Shown in pieces: positions 50,935 to 63,100 of a stretch of 64,000 nt of DNA (position 1 is its first letter; every line of letters starts with the position of its first letter). The notes beneath the pieces were generated by a model. It did no database searches. It had not been told where the DNA came from and was given only the letters and a program-made list of their open reading frames with translations. A program made the translations under genes and the position numbers. Source of the DNA: Orthonyx spaldingii (Eukaryota; Chordata; Aves; Passeriformes; Orthonychidae); NCBI GenBank assembly GCA_013397795.1, contig VZTJ01004103.1, positions 553,772 to 617,771 on the forward strand. The letters run 5' to 3'.

Positions 50935-51065
50935 TTGATTCCTTGTGTGTCTTTGGACAAGCCATTTAATTTCACAGTATCTTGATTTCTTCTTCTATAA
51001 ATTTAAATTAAAAGAGTCATACTTACCTGATTTTCACAGGCAAAATGATACTGAATTAATATTTA
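50935..51065 (+). mobile_element. MIR/CORE-SINE relic
   Basis: TGTGTCTTTGGACAAGCCAT (50946-50965), TTAATTTCACAGTATCTTGA, TTTCTTCTTCTATAAAT and CTTACCTGATTTTCACAGGC (51022-51041) follow the order and spacing of MIR core and 3' part (TGTGACCTTGGGCAAGTCAC, TTAACCTCTCTGTGCCTCAG, TTTCCTCATCTGTAAAAT, CCTACCTCATAGGGTTGTTG). Diverged, old insertion. Confidence 0.65.
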
Positions 51066-51213
51066 TATAAATTTATGAGATCCTTAGAAAACAGATTCTT
51101 AAGGAAGATATTAATTTATTTTTTTTTAATAATCAATGGAGCGATGCACATGAAACAACACTGCTAGACAAAGGCAAGACACAACAACCTGGTTAAGAGG
51201 ATTTTAGACTAAT
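51066..51213. other. Short spacer upstream of the tRNA-Ile SINE
   Basis: AT-rich with a T-run at 51118-51127. Nothing else is seen. Confidence 0.5.
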
Positions 51214-51350
51214 AAATCACAGAATATTTTGTGTTGAAAGGGAACCACGAGGATCATCAAGTCCAACTGTTACGTGAATGGGCTGTGCAGGGATCAAACC
51301 CATGACTTTGGCGTTATTAGCACCATGTTCCAATCAACTGAGCTAATGCC
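51214..51350 (-). mobile_element. tRNA-Ile-derived SINE with CR1-like tail (TguSINE1-type)
   Basis: On the minus strand the first 72 nt (51350 to 51279) read as a tRNA-Ile(AAU). They contain an A-box TAGCTCAGTTG (51345-51335), an anticodon loop CTAATAA with anticodon AAT (51318-51316), and a B-box GGTTTGATCCC (51300-51290). This is followed by a CR1-type 3' tail: GTTGGACTTGATGATCCTCG, then CCCTTTCAACACA and an ATTCTGTGATT octamer unit. This head-plus-tail structure matches a tRNA-Ile SINE family I remember from zebra finch (TguSINE1), whose tail lets it use the CR1 reverse transcriptase. The acceptor-stem 5' side is damaged and the B-box has a C-to-T change, so it is not a functional tRNA gene. 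Confidence 0.88.
51279..51350 (-). pseudogene. tRNA-Ile(AAU)-like head of the SINE
   Basis: The cloverleaf arms can still be traced: a D-arm around AGCTCAGTTGATTGGA, an anticodon arm with loop CTAATAA, and a T-arm around GTTTGATCC. The acceptor stem does not close because the 5' side reads GGCATTA-like rather than GGCCGGT. No CCA is expected in genomic copies. It should not be annotated as a tRNA gene. Confidence 0.8.
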
Positions 51351-54300
51351 TTAACTGTTGTTGCTCACAGTCAAATTGTATCAAAACTGCAAAGAAAAGT
51401 TATATTTATTTTCAGCATTGATACATAATGAAAGTCAATGAAACTTCTAGGTGCCCAGGAAATTTAGACTTAAGTTTTACTGGGGAAATATAGTAATGAA
51501 AATCTTGATCAAACAATAGTCACAATCTGAAAATGTGTTGCAGAGTTTTGAAACTGCAGCCCTATGAAATTAATTAAAGCTTCACAGTGCTGTCATTGTG
51601 ATGTTAAGAGCTTAAGACAATTGCTTTTGAATTTTGAAGACTGCATTCATATTATCCCCACATTTAATATGTTATTTTAACATCAATCTACTGTGGATAA
51701 TAAAACAGAGTGAAACCACGAATGATGAAATCTCTATTGACTGCTCTGCACCCTTATGAGTCCAAAATATAAAACACAGCAAAACCAGCTAAGTGTGAAG
51801 ATCCACCAGAGTGGTAGATGTAAGTAGCACAAGAATCTATTTTCTTCCAGTAGTTCTGTATTGCTATCAACATGAAATTTAGCAACAGGTACTCATTAGA
51901 GCACGTTGGACACTCTATATTGACACTGTAAAGAGAAGCAAAGTCCTGGAAACAAGCCACTTTCTCCAGATTTAACATTAGCAGTTATTTGAAACAGTTA
52001 AATTCCTTGTGATTTTCTCCTTATAGGTGCTTGTATCAGAAGTATGAGAGATTTCTTAGAAGCAGGTCCCTGCTCTTCATCCTTATATCACTCATCTGGA
52101 ATAAAGAGTCTGGTTTTTTTTTTAGTTTGGCCTTGTGAAAAGCAGCACCCTTGAGTCTTTTCAGGGCAGCAGAGTTTCAGAGTAGCAGACTCTTCTATCC
52201 ACATTCCCATGACTGAACAACTTGAATTTTAATGGGTGCCTTTCTTGTGCTACTCCCCATCTGTAGTTAGAATTGTTCACTTTCTTCCTTGAAGCTTGTT
52301 CACTTGCACTGGACAGACATGTCAGAGGTATGTAGCACACTGTACTTCCAGCAGAAAGGTTCTTCATAGTTGCCTCTTCAGTGGAGTATGAGTGCCATAT
52401 TTCTGGAACAGAAATACGGATGTATACTAAAATGCCTTTCTTTTTCCAAGTGAATCTAAGTTTTGTTACTCTGAGTGCAGTGCTGCTGCATTTTTCTGGT
52501 TTTGAGTGAGTTTTCTTTTTCAATATGCATTTTTATTGCCTAAATTGAACACTACTGCTTATTTTCGTCACAATATGATTGCACATTTATGAGCAGTTTA
52601 ACAAGCAGACTGCTCTAACAAAGTGTTTGGTGAAGGATAGAAATCAAGAGGTTAAGGCTTTGAGGTATTAAACAATATAGCAGGAAAACAGTGGAAATAA
52701 TGTTCTTTCCCTTGGTGACATAGCATCTTTTATTAAAAAACAGAGGTACTATTCATCTGAGAGTTGCTTCTTATTTCTGTGGCCCCCAATGGCATTCCAG
52801 AGGGAAGGGGAAAGTTTCTCCATAGACTTTACATGCATTTGCAGAAAGCTTCTTGTAAAAGCAATAAAGAATGTAAACTTTGTGAAGCTGAAGAATATAA
52901 ACAAACCTGATTTAATTCAACTTTTAAAAGAATCTTTTACATTAGTCTCACCATTTGATAACTATCACATCAGTTATGTACAGGCTGATCTCCTGGGAAT
53001 ACTCAGGTGGAGAAGATATTGCTGGACTCAAAGTAAGCACTAGAAAACCCATTTGTTCTGTCCACAAAGAAAGACAGAAGGAAGGAAAGAGAAAACTGAC
53101 TGAACCAATTCCTTCATGAAACTGTGGGAAAACTCAGGAATATGAGGTGAGTCTAATGAAAAAATATCAATCTAGAAATTAGGATTCAGTGGGTTATAAA
53201 GAAATATCAAAGAGAAAATGCTCAGAAATATGTAAAAATAATTAAAATTATGTAACTTGGAGTATTTCATGGATAAATGGAAGAAAACCACAAAAGAAAT
53301 ACAAGTTTTAATTGATGTGGAAAAGTAGCTACAAAACAGTATAACATTTCTGGTCTCTTTTAAGTACTTCCTTGAGTAAAATCTAAATATGATCCCAGTG
53401 TAACCACTCAAAACAGGCACCAAGCCACCACAGGAAAATAGGCTTCTAACTCGTTTCATTAATTCTGTCATTGAGTCCACTATTTTTAATTCACTGCAAA
53501 ATTGAGAGAGGAAACTCAGGCAGACCTTATGTTAGAAATTTCTAAAGCTTTTCTCCTATGTGAACCACAAGTAGAAGATTTTGGGTTCTCATAGAAACTG
53601 AAACAGTTTATTAAAGAAAGCAGAAATTTTCCAGAAGCACCTGTAAATAGTTGTGCTCATGAGATACCTATTTACTTATTCTGCAGACACTAATGTTTCA
53701 GCTGTTCTGGATAAACGGTACACAATCATCAATAGTTTTGATGGACTCACATGTCAAATGAACCTCTTATTTTGTGAAAACTTTTCATACTTAAGATACA
53801 GTCAATCAATTTTGAGAATTAAGAATTAAATCAATTATATATCATCACCTATGAAAGAAAAATTTCACACAGGGATGATTCATTCACCAGTTGATAGCAG
53901 TCAACTCCCTGTGTTTCCTTAGGCATGAAGATATAATCAGCACAAAGCAGGGCTCTGGGGCAAAAATATTCTCCTCTTGAAAAGTAAATTGATCATTTCC
54001 ATCTTGAAGAGCAAGCTCATCACTGGTTATTTCAGCCAACATTTTAGCTTGAAATCTGTTTAGGCTGTATGGTTATGCCATAAATATCCCTGTGGCTATC
54101 TAAAGCACTTGGCACATGGTTCTTGCTGCTGCTGAGTCTAGGGAACACCTCTTTCTCATCTTGGTCCTCTGACATAATGAAGTTCTGGGTAGGCTCATCA
54201 CAGTGTGTATTGTGAGCTGTGCCACTCTCATTTCTCAGTTTACCAAATGGTCTTTTATTTTGGATGATTGTATATTATTCACTACACTTTCTGCTTTCAT

Positions 54301-56840
54301 TCAGGGTTCTGTCATTGGTTTCCTTGCAAGTATCACCATATCTTTGGTGCTTAAAAGACAGGAACTAAATACAGTATAATGCTGGCATGATTCAGTTGAA
54401 TAATTTACAATGCCAATCAGTCAGAGGAACACATTTTAACAATGTGTTATGTGCTATCTGGAAAATTATTTCCACTTTGTAAGGTCATATGACTATGGAG
54501 AATCAGCATCAATTTACTTCCTCTACAAACCTTGATAGTTACAAAGAGTATGTTTTGTACATGAACTCATTCTTGTTTGTTTTGAGGAATGGTGGAGGTC
54601 TAAATGACTTGAAAACAGCTGACAGACTTCTTTTTATGGTTAACTACAGGTGTAAATGGTAAAGAAATGGTCAGAAATACAGTCACACGCTCAGCTGAGA
54701 AAGGTTGAAATACTGCTCACACTGTTCTGGCTGTTGAACCTCACCTGCCACTTTCTGCGGGAACACAAGCACATTTACAGCTGTGAAAGGGCTCAACCTG
54801 ACATAGAAAAGCAAAGCTGGGGTTCTGCTGGACACAGTCAACCTGCAGGTTGACATCTGAGAATTATGCAAACAGTGGGGCAGAACACAAGCTTGTCCTT
54901 AAAAATAGGTTGTATTTTCAGTGGAAGAGGAAGTGAAAAAACACTCTTGTCTAATAATTATTGAAGTTGGGAAGGTACTTATTCCCATGGTGCATCTCAG
55001 AGAGGAATAGTTTACTTTGGCTTGTCTCTTCGAGTGGAAACATAACTGTGAATTAAAAAATGGCATGCTGAGCTTTAGGAGCAGCTTTTTTGCTGCTTGC
55101 CATAGAAAAGCGGTGGGTAGAGGGTAAGTTGTCATTGATTTTTGAAGCCTGAGTGCGCTTTTCATACCCTGATGCTGAATAGTGAGCGGTGCAATGCTCC
55201 TCATGATAGAAAGTTTATGAATAATGCTAATAAATGGAGTGTTCACACTGCTGTTTTCCTTCCCCAGTATGACATAGCCACCTGCTCCCTACTTGTGGAA
55301 GAAGGCAGAAGATAAATTCCGCCTTATTTCGAAATATGAGAAGCTAATTTATTCACAATAAGAATTCCATGAGCATTAGGTTTCCTTTCTTTGTTTAAGT
55401 TTCCTCCTACTTCTGTTTGATAATTTATAATGAACATATTAAGGTATTTATTAAGTTTTGTTATTTCAGTAATATTCTTCTGTATGTTATCTTCTAGAAT
55501 AGTAATAATACTTTAGCATCAGTGTGAATGTAGACCTGGATGGTGCAATGTGGAATCAAACTACAGATTGTTATAGCTGGGGGTTTTTAGTACTCTTGAA
55601 GAAGAAAAACAATATTATTGCCATCATAAGAAATAAACCGTATTTCTGTAGACCTTAATCACTGCGTTGCTTAATAAATTTCCAGACCAGATAAAAGAGA
55701 TGATGATTTTAGTAACATGCAGAACATTTGAGCAGCTATAAAGAGTGTAAAAAGCAATATATAAATATAACACTATTACAGAATCTGAATAACTTTTACG
55801 TGGTGCTGCTGTTAAAGATCAGGGCTCACTCCATCCGGTATGATTTCACAAGAACCGCCGAAATTAAATCACAATTGATGTGCACAATACATACATGCAC
55901 AAGTAGCACTTTTGGGCAGGGTTGCTGTCATTCTGGAGCCAATGCAAACTCATGGTCTAACTGGTAACACATAATAAAAATAGCTCATTTCTACTCTTGA
56001 TCTTTTCTCATCTATAAGAACTTATGAATAAAGAGAATGAAAAAGCACACAAGACTGGAGTTCACATCTCCTTATTCCATGGAAAAGTTTGCTTATGTGG
56101 TTAACCATTTAAGCCATAGCTGGATGGTAGTTTTCACTAAGACATAATTTATTAACTACGTTACTATAATGTAATTTTGCAACAAACCATGAAGGATCCA
56201 TTGTCATGCCACAGAAAAAGGGTTTGCTTTGTATTTTTTCTTTTGAAACAAACATGGCATTAGGGTTTCTCTGCTAACAACAGAGGTAGTTACTCTGTAG
56301 TTGAATTAAATTTTGTAGAGAAATGTCTGAGTAACTGTCATGAATAGAAATTACATACTGTGCACAGAAAAGAGTTTAAATAGGGAACTTTAAGGCAGTA
56401 CAACTCTTCTTACTCTTTTTTTCTCTCAAAAGAAATTCAATGTTGTGCAGAGTGTGTGCAAGCCCTAAATATTATGGACATTCTATTTGAGAACTAATGG
56501 GGACTTATGTATTTCACAGGTTTTCTTTGGATGTGAAATTTTACCTGTGTGCTGCAAGGCATCTTCAGAAGTCCATAAATGGATTCAATAAATGTTGCTC
56601 AGAATAGGCTGAGTCTTGTAATGATTTTCTCACTTTGACTATTTTACTTTCATTTTGAATACTGCTTCTGTCAGGAATGAGTTATTGCTCTTGGACTCAA
56701 AAACATGATATTGAGTAATATATTTATTTTTCTGTAAACAGATGTCATTAAATGGCAGGTTTTGTCAAAGGCTAATGATACTCCTATAGGAAGATGTCCT
56801 CAGAGTCTCATTGAAGTCTTAATCTTTCTCTCATCTTTCA

Positions 56841-56868
56841 TATCAAAAGTAATACATCACTTTTGATA
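56841..56868. repeat. Perfect 10-bp inverted repeat (hairpin)
   Basis: TATCAAAAGT (56841-56850) and ACTTTTGATA (56859-56868) pair perfectly around an 8-base AT-rich loop. There is no T-run or coding context that would make it a terminator. It may be a remnant of an inverted-repeat element or chance. Confidence 0.9.
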
Positions 56869-58864
56869 CTATAAAATCTTTGCTCCCCACCTTTGTTTTC
56901 AGGAGGGTAAAAGGGAATACAAAAAAATTATTTATTAATAGATATTGTCACTTAATACCATTGCCTTGGAAAACAAGTGTCTGTGTGTTGGAAACTGTAG
57001 CCCACCCAGAAATTATAAACAATTGGACAAGTATGATTCCTTTAGCTATCACTAGTAATGTGATGTAGCTGAAAAGATAATTTCTTTCCTTTGCAGACTT
57101 ACAACTGCCAATGCCCACAGACACCAGAAAACTATTAAATAAAAATTATAGTGTATGGTAAGTGAACTGTCTTTGAAATCTTTTATGAGGTACAGATGCT
57201 CTTGTGAGGAAAAGCAAAAGGAGGATCATATTTCTTACTCATAAAACAACACTGTGCATAATATGAGAGGATTAATGAACCTCAAAGGCTTAGCACAAAG
57301 GAGCTGTTTGGAAAAAAGGTATACACAACCACATCCAACTGTAAGAATACAGCAATATATGACTAAAAATCTTGATAAGAAGTTTTCCAATGTAAGTAGT
57401 TGTAATATTTCTTTTCCAGATTGGAGTTCCTTCAATAAGGGCCGTAGTATTAGCTGATGTTAGAATCAAGGTGACAACTACATTTCAGAATAGTCATGTT
57501 CTGTGTGGTTCTGAGGGTGTGCATTGCTGTAGTTTCCCTACTTGCGCATCTGGTTGTCTCAAAGTGTCTGTGGAGAAAATTTTGGGAACAAATGTGATTT
57601 TTTGAGGTTATGTTAAAAAAATCATAATTAAACTTTTCTTTAAGAAATGTAATTTGGACTTTCACCAGAAAACCTCATTCCTTGAAAGAAGTTAGAAGCT
57701 GTTTATCTCTTTTCTTCAGTGAAGAGCAGGCACAGGTAAGGTCAGTTTTCTGTATAATTTCCAATTAACTTACAGGTAAAACGAGTATTTCTGAGAATTG
57801 TCTGGAAGGTCTTCCCTTCCTCCATATCAAGTTCTCCATGACTGCCTGTCTCCCATCAGCTCACCACAGTATTTGCTTTGGTTGGAAGCCTTACAATCTC
57901 TCCTTGAAGGGTGGCACTTTTCTCATATATGAACCCTGAAGCAAAGTATGCTTGAGGTGAACAAAAATACACAAAAGTAAGCTGCCTACATCTAGAATAA
58001 TGCCTGAAAAGACTCTTTCTCTAGAAAATCCACTGCCAGGCCTTTTAGAGCACACATGATATTCCCTCTCACTTCTTTGCACAGTGATGCTGTAGATGAG
58101 TAGGATTTAATTGGAAATACAGTACTGTGGTAAATACTGTCACTCACAAGCATAAATATTGCATAAAGTTATCAGATGTACTGACAAGAACCTCTGAAAT
58201 ATGCATTCTAAGGCAGTTTCATTGCATGCTAAATATAAAAGCTTTTCTTCACATATGCCCCCAAATGTTTCAGCGCTCAAAGAAAGAGGCAGAATTCCAT
58301 TCAACAAGGGAGATGCTGTTGGTTTGCTACCAGTATTGGTATTATAACTTCAGTGGAAATTATTCTGGGCTCTGCTGGAGCTGGCAGCCTGCAAGTCTCT
58401 AATGGAAGCAAATGATAGACTTGCTAAAGTGACAGTATCATTTCACTAATGTGCAACTAAAAGTATTCAAGTGAAATCTAATAGCTTTTACTTTCCAGAA
58501 ACATTGTTAAAATAATTGCTCCCTCTTTTTGCAAAGTAATATTTCATGTAGCAGATTTTCTGGAAGGAAGGTAACCTAAACCATAGCAGGAGAATACACA
58601 TTGCCCAGACAATACTATAGCAATGCCTGAGTGGTGTAACCAGTGGGTTTCAACATACCAAAACACTGTAAGCAAAACTGAACCTTCCTGCAGAAGAATG
58701 GTCTCTCTCCCTCTGTCCAAAAGGCCGTAGGACTTAGCCCAAAATGCTTATTTTACTAAATTATTTGATGTGTGCATTCATTTTTTTGTGATTAAGGCAT
58801 CAGCATGACAGCTTTGTTGTATTCTGATGTCTAATTTTATTTCCATTTTCACACTCTCAAATTT

Positions 58865-58935
58865 GTGTGTGTGTGTATTTATACACATGAATACTTGGGT
58901 AATGCAGGTATGAATATATGTGTATACATGTATAT
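58865..58935 (+). repeat. TG/TA-rich microsatellite region
   Basis: (GT)6 at 58865-58876 is followed by imperfect alternating TGTA/TATG sequence to about 58935. Confidence 0.85.
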
Positions 58936-60070
58936 GAAGAAAGAGAGAGACCACGTGAATAAGATATTAGTGATGTACAGTTAAAATATGATTAAAAGCT
59001 AAAATAACATTTGGAAAAAGCTGTACGTATGAGCATGTTGTCTTTCCTGGCATAAGCTGTGTTTCACAGTATTGTTTACCACATGTTTTTTGGTTTTTTT
59101 TTCCTTTAAGAAGTGAAGAGGAATAGGAAATATATATGAAACAACACCATTACTTGGACGTTTGGTGTTGTACACTTAAATGCACACTTCTGACCAAATA
59201 GGCAACAGGTGGTTTTGAGATTTATTTTTCTGAGTCTTCCTGACTCAGACTTCCTCTGTTTTCTGTTATTAAGAGTAAAATGACAATTCATTACCTCTAT
59301 GAATTAAGCATAATCTCAAGCTGTGATTTTGATACCTCATTGCCCTCAAGCATGGTAACTGGCACTCTTGGTCTCTGGCATTTCTCTTTGCTGCTGCCTC
59401 AGGAAAGTAATATAGTCACAGCTGAAGAGTTTTCCTGCTAGACCTGAGTCTATTCCCACTCCCAGTTGAAAAGGATTGCTGAGGAGTTTAAGGAAAAAAG
59501 GAACAACATGCGGGATGTGGGAGGGCGGTTCTCTGCTCACCCCATTGTGCTGTAGGACAGCAGCTCTTTCAGCAGCTGCTGCCAGCTCCCTGCAGCTGCA
59601 GTGCACCAGGCTCTCTTGTGATCCCTCTGCACTGTGCCGTGGGCAGCAGCTGCCAGCTGGAATATGTAGCACAGCCTGGTTGCGCTTCAAAAAGATGTAG
59701 GCTCTGTGCTGCTGCTGAGCCACTGTACTTCCCCCAGAAGCAAAAGTTACCTTTGCAGTCTGAACCCTCTGTTGGTTTCCATGTTCTTCACATTCTCTCC
59801 TTCTAGTGATCGTTGTGTGGAGAAAAGCAATGCACGAGTGCATCTCACACCTCAAAGTGAGGGCCAGGGAGGGGGAATAACCTTAAGCCTCTCTAAAGTG
59901 AGGGGATCTCCCACTCCTTTCTCATCGTGTGGCTGTGGGCCTTACCATTGCTGTGTGATTACAGCCTCGCATTAAGCTGACAGTGCAGTTCACTGCCTGA
60001 ACCTTGAAATTTAACACTCTGCAAGTCTTTAACCTCCTTGAAATGCTGACAGAAACATTTGGTTTTAAGG

Positions 60071-60144
60071 TATATAAGGCCAAATTCTTCCCTCCTATAA
60101 TTTCATTGGTTATAGTGAAATTATACCACAGAGAAAATTGTCAC
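60071..60144. repeat. Possible ancient amniote repeat relic
   Basis: AAGGCCAAATTCTTCCCTCC (60078-60097), then TTTCATTGGTTATAGTGAAATTATACCAC, resembles a palindromic repeat often seen in turtle and crocodile DNA, with a GGCCAAATTCTGCCCTC start and a CATTG...GTGGAATTACACC centre. I cannot name the family with certainty. Confidence 0.3.
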
Positions 60145-63100
60145 GGAAAATCCTAAAATAGTACTTTAATCACTAATAACCTCTAGACACATAGTGCTGC
60201 ATGAAATAAATAAATCCCCTTTTCACCCTTCAAAGTGTGTGTCTAATAAGAAAAGTGAGAGCCTATATTGTGGTGCCATTATATTCAGCTGATCTGCTTC
60301 CTTTCTGGAACCAGAATCACATTAACAGGCTTCAGTGCCTGCATAGGATCCTTCCTGCTTAACAGTGTTAGTAGCCTTGCAAAGCCAGTACCCAAAGAAA
60401 AGGAGAGTTGCATTCCATCCTAATTAATTTTGCTCTGAAATGGTGGCTCAAATATATATTAGTATAATATGTTTGTATCTTTTTTTTTTTCAATTCTGTA
60501 GTTAATTATTATGAAATTTTATAATTAGAATTGCTCCATGACAAGATCTCTGTAATATTTGTCTAAATCTCAGATACTCCTATTCAATTTCATTAAGGGC
60601 ACTAGAACAACCCAGATGATTCTGATCATATAATTAGAAAGCAGTGGTGCTCATTGTCTGGTCTGGCCAGCAGAGCAATTGCTGGGGAGTGTGCACCAGA
60701 AATAATCCCATTTAAAGCGAGAGTCATTACTCCCCTGTGACACTGTGGTAGAGAGGGCTTAAGCCACTCTGAAGACAGCTTGAGTTTAAAGTTACTGAAA
60801 TGTAAACATTGAGCACAAGGGTACACATTTACCCCAGGTCACATTTCAGAGCAGGGATGATGGTTAGCACTAATTGGCCCCCATGTGGACGTACTGCAAA
60901 GTCCATATACTGAAATTCATGTTTCTCTGGATTTGGTAAGGCATAAAGAGACACTTCATTGAGGTATGTACCTAATGGGTGAGCTGGGCTTGGGAAACAG
61001 ATCCAAATTTAAGTGTTGGGCGAACCCAGGTACTGAAAAAGAACACTCACGTCTTGTGCACTGGCCACAAAGAAAAGAAATTTTTCCAATATTTTTAGTT
61101 CTGCAAACTGGACTTTTGATCTTTTCTCTTTTGAGATCATATGCCTATTTGTCAGCCAGAAATAATTTCATGATAGACCTTAAGCAGCAGAGTTCATCTG
61201 TCTTTCAGGTCTATATGAGCAGAAAAAGTGGAGTCAAGTGTTTGTCCTTTGTTCTTTTCCTTGGGTTTTTGTTTTTGTTGTTGTTTTCAAAACATGGAGG
61301 GTGGAATTTTTTACAACCTTTTATGTCCGTTCATGAGCATGACCTAGAGGCTGAAACATGGGGTCTGCACAGTACTGAGTCTGAGTCCCCTGCAGCGATA
61401 TCAACAATGAATTATTTCCTTTTAAAAAGGGAACTATTTTCATGTTTATGTTTTCTTACATTCTTTTAATTTCTTACATTCTTTTCTGTGACTTTTTTGC
61501 ATGGGCTTGCATGGATGTATTTTTTTGAGAAGATGGAAAATGAGAAGTGTGAATCTTTGGAAATAAAACCTAGTTACTGGATTGTTCTCCAAATAACCAA
61601 CAAAATTGGGACTTCTGTTTTCACCTCACAGCTGTAATCGTGTCTGAATTTATCTTTTCCATTAAGTTTCAGTCTGGTTTGATTTGTTTCTTTTTCTCAT
61701 TTTTCTGCCTATGCCCACGTGTGCATACATACATACATACACACACACTTTGACCAGTACCCATATGCTTACGTACACACACCCATACACTACTACAGGT
61801 GAGATAAAATTTAATTTCCCATTGCACACAGCATGGCTTGAATCATATATATGCAGTGAATCCCCAGCGTGTTAAACTGCTGGGGAAATGTGCCTGAGCT
61901 CTACAAGGCAGGGTGATGTTGACACTACCTTCTCCTACAGTGAATTCACCTGTGTGTTTTTTCCCCAGAGCATAAAACCCACATAAGCCTGAGGCAATAT
62001 TCCCTTTATGTTAAACAGTGCACTGCAGTATGTTCAAGTTGTTTTGCATACAGGCAGTAATAGGACTCTGGATAAAGAGAAGAAAAGCAATGGCTTTTTG
62101 TTGTATGATTTTTCTTATACTCCCGATGGTTCCCCTTTACACTGAAGAAGCAGCAGCAGGTGTTTGTTTTATTTAACACCTCACTAGAATGGTCCACAGC
62201 ATGAATTGAGCAAACTATGTTTCTGCAGTACACCAAAAGTGCTCAGCAGTGGCCTTTTGCATGTGTATAATGTTGGAGGAGACAGCTAGAGCTTTGCAAT
62301 GATGATATCCCATTTACAAGTGGCTCACCAGGGCAACATAGAGGATTTCAGCTCTGGTTTGGGATGCTAGCACAAGGCACTCTCACTCTACGTTGTGCTG
62401 CCCTGTTGGATAGTGCTGCTGTCATGGCTGTCCTTCCCTCATTCCTGGAGGTACTGGGGATCTCCAGGGAGAACCATCTTTGTGAGAATGGGGACTATGA
62501 CGCTGCAGGATGCAACCTGAGCGTTAATGGGTCAGTGAGTGACAGCTGAGCCTTCTCTCTGAGGTACTGAGCTGGCTATCACTGCCAGGAGCACAAGGTC
62601 TAGACAGTGAAGTGTGCCAATTTAATTTTGTCACATGTGGCTGGGTTGTATAGACATGGCTATTCCTAGAGCTCTGACAATACTAAAACTGGTTCAGACC
62701 ACAATGCAACATTTAAGGATGCTAATTAGAAAATAATTGTGCTGGGTTGTACAGATTTTACCATTGTAATATATCTTAAAGGCCCCTACAGAATGGGAAA
62801 GAAGGTATTTTAATGCACTTTGCATGCAAAATGAGGCACTAGATTTTGTGATTTGTAACAAAGCAGAGTACAACTGCCATCATCCAGTAAATCAGGAAGC
62901 AAAAATAGTTCTTAAGGAGTTAGTATTCTGCTTTATTTGCTAATTAAAATGGGGTTTGGAACTGCTCTTCAAAATGATTGCTCTAATTAATTCGTTGCTC
63001 TTTTGCAGTTCTACCTTCTATGCCATCTGAATACAAGGCGATCCCTTGTGCTTCTCAAAAGCACGACGGCCAACAGGGCATCCTTCCCTTTCTCAGAACA

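Larger units (their letters stand above)
51351..60070. other. Unique sequence, no gene seen
   Basis: About 8.7 kb without a recognisable exon, RNA gene or dated repeat. The longest frame is 169 codons on the minus strand (59346-59855), in a slightly GC-richer patch with many Ala, Gln and Arg codons and repeated GCAGC words; I do not recognise it. Purine-rich AAGAAAGACAGAAGGAAGG lies near 53067. A hairpin (56841-56868) and a TG microsatellite (58865-58876) are listed separately. Confidence 0.55.

Noticed and set aside
51279..51350. Functional tRNA-Ile gene
   Set aside because: The acceptor stem is broken, the B-box is altered, and a CR1-type tail follows directly, so it is a SINE head.
54228..54260. 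Possible MIR-like CTCAGTTTACCAAATGG
   Set aside because: A single word with no colinear neighbours.
60966..61469. 167-codon plus-strand frame as a membrane protein
   Set aside because: The hydrophobic run comes from a T-rich low-complexity stretch, and no family or splice context is seen.
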